DNA of 5,356 bases, taken from Pseudaestuariivita sp. (GTDB lineage: Bacteria > Pseudomonadota > Alphaproteobacteria > Rhodobacterales > Rhodobacteraceae). Position numbers and translations under genes: made by a program. Where the stretch lies: positions 1 to 5,356 of the forward strand of contig JAHDCH010000205.1 of assembly GCA_020629995.1 (NCBI GenBank), in the 5' to 3' direction. Numbering within the stretch: position 1 is the stretch's first letter; every line of letters starts with the position of its first letter. Under the pieces are notes generated by a model. The model was not told the DNA's origin. It saw nothing but the letters and a program-made list of their open reading frames with translations, and made no database searches. Below, in pieces: positions 1 through 5,356 of this stretch.

Positions 1-750
1 GGTCTTGCGCCCGGGAAGCTCCAGTGCAACCTCGCCATTCTCCCGGAAAGGTTTGCACTGGACTTTCTGCGGTTCTGCCAACGCAATCCCAAACCCTGCC
101 CGGTGGTCGCGGTCGGCGACACGGGCGATCCGTTCCTGCCGACCTTGGGAGACGATATCGACATTCGCACCGACGTGCCGCGCTACCGTGTCTTTCGCGA
201 CGGGGCGCTTGTGGACGAGGTCACCGATATCGCAGCCCTGTGGCAGGAGGATCTGGTGACCGTTGCGCTGGGCTGTTCGTTCACTTTCGAAAACGCCCTG
301 ATGCGGGCCGGTATTCCGGTGCGCCACATCGACGACGGGCTGAACGTGCCGATGTTCCGGTCGAACATCGCGCTGCGGCCTGCCGGGCCTTTCAGCGGGA
401 CCATGGTCGTGACGATGCGCCCGATCCCGGCCAATCGCGTCGACGAAGCGCACCGGATCAGCGCAAAGTACCCACAGGCGCACGGCGGCCCGATTGCACA
501 GGGCGATCCGGCAGCGCTTGGCATCCGCGATCTGTCACAGCCCGACTACGGCGATCCCGTCATACCCCGGCACGGCGATGTGCCGGTTTACTGGGCGTGT
601 GGCGTCACGCCTCAGAACGTTCTTCTGAAGGCCAAATTGCCGCTCTGCATCACCCACGCGCCGGGCCACATGCTGATCTCGGACGTGGCCGAGGATGCCG
701 AAACACCGCTTTACACACCAAAACAAACCAACAAGGAGACCACATCATGA
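1..750 (+). CDS. DUF1445 / YcsI-family protein (D-glutamate cyclase or putative hydro-lyase family), 5' end cut by window edge
   Basis: The frame is open from base 1, so the start lies left of the window; 249 codons plus TGA are present. Family members are usually about 260-270 residues, so roughly 15-20 N-terminal residues are missing. An internal GTG at 103 is not the start, because the conserved sequence runs upstream of it (GLAPGKLQCNLAILP, then FCQRNPKPCP). Other family signatures in the visible fragment are DIRTDVPRY (about 54-62), GCSFTFE (91-97), RHI and NVPMF (108-119), PQAHGGP (158-164), DYGD (182-185), YWACGVTPQ (197-205) and ITHAPGHM (217-224). There is no signal peptide or membrane segment, so it is probably cytoplasmic. 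The family is named for the related mammalian D-glutamate cyclase (D-Glu to 5-oxo-D-proline), and in Bacillus subtilis ycsI lies among the 5-oxoprolinase genes. The exact reaction of the short bacterial form is uncertain. The last about 20 residues are poorly conserved in style and carry the dctP ribosome binding site; the TGA overlaps the dctP ATG. Confidence 0.9.
   Translation, partial: GLAPGKLQCNLAILPERFALDFLRFCQRNPKPCPVVAVGDTGDPFLPTLGDDIDIRTDVPRYRVFRDGALVDEVTDIAALWQEDLVTVALGCSFTFENALMRAGIPVRHIDDGLNVPMFRSNIALRPAGPFSGTMVVTMRPIPANRVDEAHRISAKYPQAHGGPIAQGDPAALGIRDLSQPDYGDPVIPRHGDVPVYWACGVTPQNVLLKAKLPLCITHAPGHMLISDVAEDAETPLYTPKQTNKETTS
733..738 (+). promoter_or_regulatory. Ribosome binding site of dctP, inside the upstream gene
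   Basis: AAGGAG lies 8 bases before the ATG at 747, inside the last codons of the DUF1445 gene. It is the strongest Shine-Dalgarno match in the window. It fixes the dctP start at 747, although that reading frame stays open far upstream. Its place inside the preceding gene, together with the ATGA overlap, points to translational coupling. Confidence 0.85.
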
Positions 751-1772
751 CACGCACCATTGCCCTTTTGGCAGCCAGCACCGCGCTGGCTCTGCCTGCC
801 GCCGCCGAAGACCTGTCGGTTGTCGGCAGCTGGTCGAGCCTGCCGCTGCACAAGCAGTACGAAGCCCCGTTCTGGACCGAAACGCTGCCGGCCGCGGGCG
901 ATTTCAACGTCGAGCTGACCACCCACAACCAGATGGGTCTGGGCCTGGGCGAGATTTACCCGCTGCTGGGTCAGGGCGTTTATGACGTGGCGATGACCGT
1001 GGCCGATTATGCCGTGGCCGACGCGCCCGAGCTTGAAGGCCTCGACGTGCCGCTGCTGGCGCTCAGCGCTGACGAGGCGCGCGCGATGGTCGATGCGGCC
1101 CGCCCCATGGTCGATGACATCTACGCCGACCGCTTCAATTCCAAGGTTCTGGCCATCGCGCCCTACCCGCCGCAGGTCGTGTTCTGCAACGCCGAGATCG
1201 GCAGCCTTGACGACATGAAGGGCCTCAAGGTTCGCGCCTCGGGCCGGATGACGGCCAAGCTGCTCGAAGCATTGGGCGCAGAAGGCGTGAACGTTTCGTT
1301 CTCGGAAGTGCCCGGCGCGCTGCAGAACGGCGTGGTGGATTGCGCCGTCACGGGCGCAGGCTCGGGCTACAGCGCGGGCTGGTGGGAAGTGTCAACGCAC
1401 CTTCTGCCCATCCCGCTGGGCGGCTGGGACAGCGTTGTCACCGCCATGAACATGGACAAGTGGAACGCGCTGGGCGCTGATGCGCAGGCCACCCTGACCG
1501 CATCGATCAAGGCCGAGTTCGAAGACCCCGCATGGGCCAGCGCGCAGGATGCCCTGGTCAACGACATTGCCTGCCTGACCGGCAATGGCGATTGTGCCTC
1601 GGGCGATGCGCGGTCGATGACCCTGGTCGAGGCGTCGGATGCCGACTTTGCCAAGGCGCGCGACGTGCTGACCGGCACCGTCCTGCCCGACTGGGCCGAA
1701 CGTGCGGGCGGCGACTGGGCCGAGCGTTGGAACGCATCGGTCGGCGCCGTGGTCGGCGTGACCATCGAGTAA
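747..1772 (+). CDS. dctP: TRAP transporter periplasmic substrate-binding protein (DctP family)
   Basis: This 341-residue protein is a normal length for the family. It captures the substrate in the periplasm and delivers it to the DctQM membrane complex. Residues 1-20 are a Sec signal peptide (MTRT, hydrophobic core, then PAAA), with probable cleavage before Glu21. The frame continues upstream of 747, but the AAGGAG site and the signal peptide make 747 the clear start. Family hallmarks are the 'MKGLKVRASG' segment, where Arg163 matches the conserved arginine that pairs with the substrate carboxylate, and 'EVPGALQNGVVDCAVTG' (about 187-203), the usual 'E-x-x-x-A-L-x-x-G-x-x-D' helix. The opening 'VVGSWSSLPLHKQYEAPFW' and the 'CLTGNGDC' segment (Cys276, Cys283) recall the Bordetella DctP6/DctP7 type, known to bind pyroglutamate; this subfamily call is from memory and uncertain. 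It overlaps the DUF1445 gene by four bases, and dctQ follows after 21 bases. No attenuating hairpin is obvious after it. The symbol is the generic family name. Confidence 0.93.
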   Translation: MTRTIALLAASTALALPAAAEDLSVVGSWSSLPLHKQYEAPFWTETLPAAGDFNVELTTHNQMGLGLGEIYPLLGQGVYDVAMTVADYAVADAPELEGLDVPLLALSADEARAMVDAARPMVDDIYADRFNSKVLAIAPYPPQVVFCNAEIGSLDDMKGLKVRASGRMTAKLLEALGAEGVNVSFSEVPGALQNGVVDCAVTGAGSGYSAGWWEVSTHLLPIPLGGWDSVVTAMNMDKWNALGADAQATLTASIKAEFEDPAWASAQDALVNDIACLTGNGDCASGDARSMTLVEASDADFAKARDVLTGTVLPDWAERAGGDWAERWNASVGAVVGVTIE

Positions 1773-1780
1773 AGCCAAAA

Positions 1781-1785
1781 GGGGA
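1781..1785 (+). promoter_or_regulatory. Ribosome binding site of dctQ
   Basis: GGGGA sits 8 bases before the ATG at 1794, within the 21-base gap after dctP. The spacing favours this start over the in-frame ATG at 1806 (Met5), although the second start cannot be excluded. Either choice leaves all four membrane segments intact. Confidence 0.55.
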
Positions 1786-1793
1786 CGGGCGAG

Positions 1794-2342
1794 ATGGAAT
1801 TGAAGATGATCGAGGCCCTGCGCCGGCTCAACCGGGGTATCGCGTTACTGGTGGGCCTTGGCCTGCTGGGATGCGCGGGCTTTGTGCTGGCCGACATCAT
1901 CATGCGCCAGATCGCCCATTCCTTTGGCGGCACCGAAGAGATCGCAGGCTACGCCATGGCCCTCGCGACCTCATGGGGCATGGCCTACGCTTTGCTTGAG
2001 CTGGGCCATGTCCGCATCGACCTTTTGCGCGCCCGCACGGGCCAGACCATGCGCGCGCTGTTCGACGTCTTTTCCATGATCGTGCTCAGCGGTGTGGTGG
2101 TGACCATCGCGATCAAGGCCTGGCCGGTCGTGGCGCGATCCTTGAAAAACGGGAGCACCGCCAACACGCCGCTCGAAACGCCGCTGGCATGGGTCCAGCT
2201 GCCGTGGTTCGCGGGCTGGGTCTGGTTCGCGGTGATGTCCTGCCTTGTGACGCTGGCCGCGCTGAGCCTTGTCGTCAAAGGCCGCAATGAAGACACCGAA
2301 ACTATCGCCGGCGCCTTTGCCGAACAGGACAGCCTGCAATGA
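1794..2342 (+). CDS. dctQ: TRAP transporter small permease subunit (DctQ family)
   Basis: This 182-residue inner-membrane protein has four hydrophobic segments, at about residues 15-37, 49-68, 88-110 and 134-161. That is the usual DctQ topology. Family motifs are 'EEIAGYAMA' (48-56) at the start of the second segment, 'GHVRIDLL' (71-78) just after it, and 'TPLETPLAWVQLPWFAGW' (125-142) leading into the fourth. DctQ pairs with DctM to form the sodium-driven membrane complex that accepts ligand from DctP. The start at 1794 is preceded by GGGGA; Met5 is a possible alternative. The C-terminal tail (about 163-182) is polar and acidic. The TGA overlaps the dctM ATG (ATGA), so the two membrane subunits are probably translationally coupled. 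Confidence in the family is high; the substrate cannot be read from this subunit. Confidence 0.95.
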   Translation: MELKMIEALRRLNRGIALLVGLGLLGCAGFVLADIIMRQIAHSFGGTEEIAGYAMALATSWGMAYALLELGHVRIDLLRARTGQTMRALFDVFSMIVLSGVVVTIAIKAWPVVARSLKNGSTANTPLETPLAWVQLPWFAGWVWFAVMSCLVTLAALSLVVKGRNEDTETIAGAFAEQDSLQ

Positions 2343-3622
2343 TCACTTTTGTTTCTGCCGGTCTTCTGGGCCTTCTCGCCCTGTCGATCCCTGTCGGCAT
2401 CGTGCTATTCCTGCTGGGGTTCGGCGTTGATACGTTCTTTTCCAACTTTCCGCTCAGCCGGGCCTTGGGCAACATGGTCTGGACGGCCTCCAACTCGGCC
2501 ACACTGATCGCGATCCCGTTCTTTGTGTTGCTGGGTGAGATTCTTGTCCGCTCGGGCGTGGCGACGCGGACCTATGCAGCGCTGGACCGCTGGGTCAGCT
2601 GGCTGCCGGGTGGCTTGGTCCATGCAAATGTCGCCACAGCAACGATGTTCTCGGCGACCTCGGGCTCGTCCGTCGCTACAGCCGCGACCGTTGCTACCGT
2701 CGCCATGCCGCAGGCCGAAAAGCTGGGCTATGATCCCAAGCTGTTTTCCGGGGCCATCGCGGCGGGCGGGACGCTGGGCATCATGATCCCGCCGTCGATC
2801 AACCTGATCGTCTATGGCTTTCTCACTCAATCCTCGATCCCTCAGCTGTTCCTGGCTGGCCTTTTGCCGGGTCTTGGCCTTGCGGTGGCGTTCATGGCGG
2901 TGACCGCGCTGATCTGTCTGGTCCGGCCCGAACTGGGTGGTACGCGACGCACCTTCCCGCTGGCCGCCATGCTGCGCGCGCTGATCGACCTGGTGCCGAT
3001 CCTGATCCTGTTTGCGCTGATCGTCGGGTCGATCTATCGCGGCTGGGCCACCCCGACCGAAGCCGCCGCGGTGGGCGTTGCCGGCGCCCTGCTGATCGCG
3101 CTGGCCTTTGGTGGCGTGTCCTGGACCATGCTGCGCGAGAGCCTGCTGGGCACGATGAAGATCACCGCGATGATCATGCTGATCGTGATCGGCGCGTCTT
3201 TCCTCAACTTTACCCTCGCCTCGGCGGGCCTTGGGCGTGAGCTGACGGCCTTTCTCGAAGGGCTGGGCCTGACCCCGCTGTGGACGATCCTTGTGATCGT
3301 GGTGCTGTACATCGTGCTCGGCTTTTTCATCGAGACGCTGTCGCTGATGGTGGTGACGATCCCGATCATTGTGCCCATCGTCGTGGCGCTGGGGTATGAC
3401 CCGATCTGGTTCGGGATCCTGATGATCGTGCTGATCGAAATGGCACTGATCACACCGCCCGTGGGCCTGAATCTGTACGTGGTGCAGGGCGCGCGCAAAT
3501 CCGGGTCGCTGAACGAGGTCATGCTGGGCGCCCTGCCCTACGTGCTGGTGATGCTGCTTATGGCGCTTGCGCTGATCGCATTCCCGCAGATCGCTCTGTT
3601 CCTGCCTCAGGCGCTGGGCTAA
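2339..3622 (+). CDS. dctM: TRAP transporter large permease subunit (DctM family)
   Basis: This 427-residue, very hydrophobic protein is the normal length for DctM. It is the main transport channel and uses the sodium gradient to import the ligand handed over by DctP. Recognisable family segments are 'LIAIPFFVLLGEILVRSG' (56-73), 'MFSATSGSSVATAATV' (103-118), 'AAGGTLGIMIPPS' (141-153), 'ATPTEAAAVGV' (237-247), 'LGFFIETLSLMVVTIPI' (327-343) and 'ITPPVGLNLYVVQG' (371-384). The two hairpin-loop regions (the SGSS segment near 108-111 and the TPPVG segment near 372-376) correspond to parts that form the sodium and substrate sites in solved TRAP structures. The start is the ATG inside the ATGA overlap with dctQ, with AGGA at 2326-2329 giving a modest binding site. 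It is the last gene of the operon; the hairpin region follows its TAA. No truncation or frameshift was seen. Confidence 0.96.
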   Translation: MITFVSAGLLGLLALSIPVGIVLFLLGFGVDTFFSNFPLSRALGNMVWTASNSATLIAIPFFVLLGEILVRSGVATRTYAALDRWVSWLPGGLVHANVATATMFSATSGSSVATAATVATVAMPQAEKLGYDPKLFSGAIAAGGTLGIMIPPSINLIVYGFLTQSSIPQLFLAGLLPGLGLAVAFMAVTALICLVRPELGGTRRTFPLAAMLRALIDLVPILILFALIVGSIYRGWATPTEAAAVGVAGALLIALAFGGVSWTMLRESLLGTMKITAMIMLIVIGASFLNFTLASAGLGRELTAFLEGLGLTPLWTILVIVVLYIVLGFFIETLSLMVVTIPIIVPIVVALGYDPIWFGILMIVLIEMALITPPVGLNLYVVQGARKSGSLNEVMLGALPYVLVMLLMALALIAFPQIALFLPQALG

Positions 3623-3625
3623 GGC

Positions 3626-3672
3626 GCTCTTTCCCAAGGCTGGCCCTTGCGCTAAGCCTTGGGACCAAGAGC
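3626..3672 (+). terminator. Strong imperfect hairpin between dctM and murJ; possible terminator or leader structure
   Basis: The 5' arm GCTCTTTCCCAAGGCT (3626-3641) pairs with AGCCTTGGGA (3655-3664) and AAGAGC (3667-3672). That gives 16 base pairs, interrupted only by a two-base CC bulge at 3665-3666, around a 13-base loop. The inner 10 bp are perfect. No T-run follows on either strand, so it is not a standard intrinsic terminator. It starts four bases after the dctM stop and ends five bases before the murJ binding site. It could instead protect the operon mRNA end, control murJ translation, or act as a protein-binding dyad. The structure is seen directly; the role is inferred. Confidence 0.5.
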
Positions 3673-3676
3673 ATCC

Positions 3677-3680
3677 GAGG
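3677..3680 (+). promoter_or_regulatory. Ribosome binding site of murJ
   Basis: GAGG lies 6 bases before the ATG at 3687 and only four bases beyond the 3' arm of the hairpin. It supports the chosen murJ start. No convincing promoter could be read in the 64-base gap. murJ is therefore either transcribed from inside dctM or the hairpin region, or by read-through. Confidence 0.6.
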
Positions 3681-3686
3681 CGCCCC

Positions 3687-5228
3687 ATGAAACCCATCCG
3701 ATTTCTTTCGGCCTTCCTGACCGTGGGCGGCTGGACGCTGATGAGCCGGATCCTGGGGTTTGTACGCGATGCGATGATCCTGGCCTTTCTGGGCACCGGG
3801 CCACTCTATCAGGCCTATGTTGTGGCGTTCCGCCTGCCCAATCTGTTTCGCCGCTTCTTTGCCGAAGGCGCGTTCAACACCGCCTTTGTGCCGATGTTTT
3901 CCAAACGGGTCGAGGCGGACGCGGACGCCAAGAAATTTGCCGAGGACGCTTTCGCCTGGCTGGCGACGATCCTGATCGCGCTGACGCTGCTGGCCCAACT
4001 TGCCATGCCGTGGTTCATCTGGGCCACCGCCGCCGGGTTCGAGGGCACCGAAAAATTCGATCTGTCGGTCGAGTTTGGGCGCATCGCCTTTCCCTACATC
4101 CTGTTCATCTCGCTCGCCGCCTTGTTGTCGGGCGTTCTGAATGCGACGGGCCGGTTTGCGGCCGCTGCCGCCGCGCCGGTGCTTTTGAACATCCTGCTGG
4201 TGGCGGGGATGACCGTCGCCTGGGCCGTGGGCGGAGACATTGCCCGCGCGCTTGTCTGGATGATCCCGGTTGCAGGTGTCGCGCAGCTGGCGCTGGTGTG
4301 GTGGGCAGCGGCGCGGGCGGGTTTTGCCTTGCGGCTGCGCGCGCCGCGCCTGTCGCCCGAGATGTGGCGTCTGGTCAAAGTGGCCGTGCCCGCCGCGCTG
4401 GCCGGCGGGGTGATGCAGATCAACCTGGTTGTGGGCCAGCTGGTCGCGTCCAGCTTTGACAAGGCAGTCGGCTGGCTCTTTGCCGCGGACCGTCTGTACC
4501 AGCTGCCTCTGGGTGTCGTCGGGATCGCGGTCGGCATCGTCCTGCTGCCCGACCTGTCGCGCCGGTTGCAGGCAGGGGATGAGGACGGCGCGCGCCATGC
4601 CTTTTCGCGCGCGGGCGAGATATCGCTGGCGCTGACCATTCCCGCAGCCTTTGCGCTGGTGCTGATCCCTTTGCCGCTGGTCAGCGTCCTGTTCGAACGC
4701 GGCGCGACCACCGCTGACGATACCGCAGCCATCGCCACCGCTGTGGCGATCTATGGCCTTGGGCTGCCCGCCTTTGTCTTGCAAAAGCTGCTGCAACCGC
4801 TGTTCTTTGCGCGTGAAGACACCAAGCGCCCCTTTCGCTACGCGGTGGTCGGCATGGTGATCAACGCGGGTCTCGCCATCGGGCTTGCGCCGGTCATCGG
4901 CTGGACGGCCCCTGCGCTGGCCGCGACGGTATCTGGTTGGGCAATCGTTGCGATGCTGGCCTTTGGCACGCGGGGTATGGGCGATGTGGCGCGCTTTGAC
5001 ACTCAGCTGCGGCGGCGCATCTGGCGCATCATCCTATCGTCCGCTGTGATGGGGGCGGCGCTGTGGTTCGGGCAGATCATCCTTGGCCCGGCGCTCAGCA
5101 GTGCGGGCTGGCGCTATCTGGCCTTGGCCGCGCTGATCGTTTTGGGCGGTGTCACCTACTTTGCCGCCGCGCAAGTGACCGGCGCGTTGCGCCTGAGCGA
5201 AGTGCGCGCAACGCTCCGGCGCGGTTAG
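3687..5228 (+). CDS. murJ: Lipid II flippase MurJ (MviN family, MOP superfamily)
   Basis: This complete 513-residue polytopic membrane protein matches the usual length of about 510. MurJ moves lipid-linked peptidoglycan precursor (lipid II) across the inner membrane and is essential in most bacteria. The N-terminal signature 'SRILGFVRDA' carries Arg21 and Arg27, matching essential Arg18 and Arg24 of E. coli. 'FRLPNLFRRFFAEGAFNTAFVP' follows (48-69), with Arg55 matching Arg52. 'ADRLYQLPLGVVGIAVG' (267-283) carries Arg269, matching Arg270. Alternating hydrophobic stretches fit the expected 14 membrane helices. These equivalences come from aligning by eye to remembered E. coli sequence. Two acidic E. 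coli positions, Asp39 and Glu273, appear as Gln42 and Gln272 here; the second seems common in alphaproteobacteria. The start is ATG with GAGG upstream, 64 bases after dctM. There is no functional link to the transporter. The TAG stop overlaps the stop of the convergent gene. Confidence 0.97.
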   Translation: MKPIRFLSAFLTVGGWTLMSRILGFVRDAMILAFLGTGPLYQAYVVAFRLPNLFRRFFAEGAFNTAFVPMFSKRVEADADAKKFAEDAFAWLATILIALTLLAQLAMPWFIWATAAGFEGTEKFDLSVEFGRIAFPYILFISLAALLSGVLNATGRFAAAAAAPVLLNILLVAGMTVAWAVGGDIARALVWMIPVAGVAQLALVWWAAARAGFALRLRAPRLSPEMWRLVKVAVPAALAGGVMQINLVVGQLVASSFDKAVGWLFAADRLYQLPLGVVGIAVGIVLLPDLSRRLQAGDEDGARHAFSRAGEISLALTIPAAFALVLIPLPLVSVLFERGATTADDTAAIATAVAIYGLGLPAFVLQKLLQPLFFAREDTKRPFRYAVVGMVINAGLAIGLAPVIGWTAPALAATVSGWAIVAMLAFGTRGMGDVARFDTQLRRRIWRIILSSAVMGAALWFGQIILGPALSSAGWRYLALAALIVLGGVTYFAAAQVTGALRLSEVRATLRRG

Positions 5229-5356
5229 TCGCGGCGCAAGAGCGCCAGTGCCCTGCGCCCGCCACCCGGGGCCAGAAGCGGCGACAGCCCAAGCGCCACC
5301 GCAAAGGCCGAAACCTCGGCCACCCAGATCGGCCCGGTCCCGTACAGCGCGCCAAA
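5225..5356 (-). CDS. C-terminal end of a convergent membrane protein, 5' end beyond the right edge; possibly rhomboid-like
   Basis: On the minus strand the frame is open from 5356 to a TAA at 5225-5227, giving the last 43 residues. They begin FGALYGTGPIWVAEVSAFAV, continue through ALGLSPLLAP, and end GGGRRALALLRRD. The pattern is one hydrophobic helix (about residues 9-29), then a glycine-rich turn and a short arginine-rich cytoplasmic tail, as in the last helix of an inner-membrane protein. Codons show the same G/C-ending bias as the neighbours. The W-x-A-x-x-x-x-F-x-x-x-L pattern resembles the last core helix of rhomboid proteases ('W-x-A-H-x-x-G-F'), with Glu where the catalytic His would be; this is a tentative likeness. 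Another minus-strand frame here (5152-5355) gives an Arg/Trp/Cys-rich product without protein character and was set aside. The stop overlaps that of murJ. Confidence 0.65.
   Translation of the reverse strand, partial: FGALYGTGPIWVAEVSAFAVALGLSPLLAPGGGRRALALLRRD

Noticed and set aside
24..746. In-frame upstream extension of dctP that would make a 582-residue protein
   Set aside because: It overlaps the well-conserved DUF1445 gene in another frame, has low-complexity Arg-rich content, and would bury the signal peptide. The AAGGAG site places the start at 747.
1773..1793. Attenuating hairpin between dctP and dctQ, as often seen to raise binding-protein levels
   Set aside because: The 21-base gap shows no inverted repeat of useful length.
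1367..1933. 188-codon open frame on the minus strand across the end of dctP and start of dctQ
   Set aside because: Ser/Ala/Arg/Pro-rich composition with no protein motif, opposite two clear genes.
3623..3686. A sigma-70-type promoter for murJ in the intergenic gap
   Set aside because: TTG-containing stretches are present, but no pair of -35 and -10 boxes with acceptable spacing could be supported.
2405..3796. 463-codon open frame on the minus strand across dctM and the start of murJ
   Set aside because: The product is rich in Gln, His, Arg and Asp, the expected mirror of a hydrophobic protein in GC-rich DNA. It has no domain-like pattern and lies opposite a certain gene.
3558..4796. 412-codon open frame on the minus strand across murJ
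   Set aside because: Same kind of antisense shadow: polar, Gln/Arg/Gly-rich, no recognisable motif, and it spans the intergenic hairpin.
5152..5355. 67-codon minus-strand frame at the right edge
   Set aside because: Arg/Trp/Cys-rich and without hydrophobic pattern. The frame ending at 5225 reads as a plausible membrane-protein tail instead.

Overview
The window is about 5.4 kb of GC-rich, gene-dense bacterial DNA. The proteins look alphaproteobacterial and most like Rhodobacterales (Roseobacter/Rhodobacter-type). The reasons are the strong G/C preference at third codon positions, the TRAP transporter type, and the MurJ sequence with its 'ADRLYQLP' segment. The organism assignment is a judgement from protein style, not from a marker gene. 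No RNA gene, CRISPR array, insertion sequence, integrase or attachment site was seen. Apart from the 64 bases at 3623-3686, almost every base is coding.

Region 1 (1-3622, + strand) is a compact operon. It opens with a gene cut by the left edge, encoding a DUF1445/YcsI-family protein (annotated as D-glutamate cyclase or putative hydro-lyase). It continues with a complete three-part TRAP transporter: dctP (periplasmic binding protein), dctQ (small membrane subunit) and dctM (large membrane subunit). The enzyme gene and dctP overlap by ATGA, dctP and dctQ are 21 bases apart, and dctQ and dctM overlap by ATGA. Transport and enzyme are therefore very likely co-translated. The DUF1445 family is linked to D-glutamate/5-oxoproline chemistry, and the binding protein resembles the TRAP proteins known to bind pyroglutamate. 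The best guess is thus uptake and processing of 5-oxoproline or a related small carboxylate. This is inference and fits no more than the available context.

Region 2 (3623-3686) is the only real intergenic space. It holds a strong imperfect hairpin just ahead of the next gene's ribosome binding site.

Region 3 (3687-5228, + strand) is murJ, the essential lipid II flippase of peptidoglycan synthesis. It is functionally unrelated to the transporter operon.

Region 4 (5225-5356, - strand) is the C-terminal end of a convergent gene that enters from the right edge. It has no start codon inside the window but reads open to the edge as a membrane-protein tail, possibly rhomboid-like. Its stop codon overlaps the murJ stop (TTAG).

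Overall this is a fairly ordinary chromosomal region. The points most worth a second look are the enzyme/transporter pairing, the hairpin before murJ, and the overlapping convergent stops.
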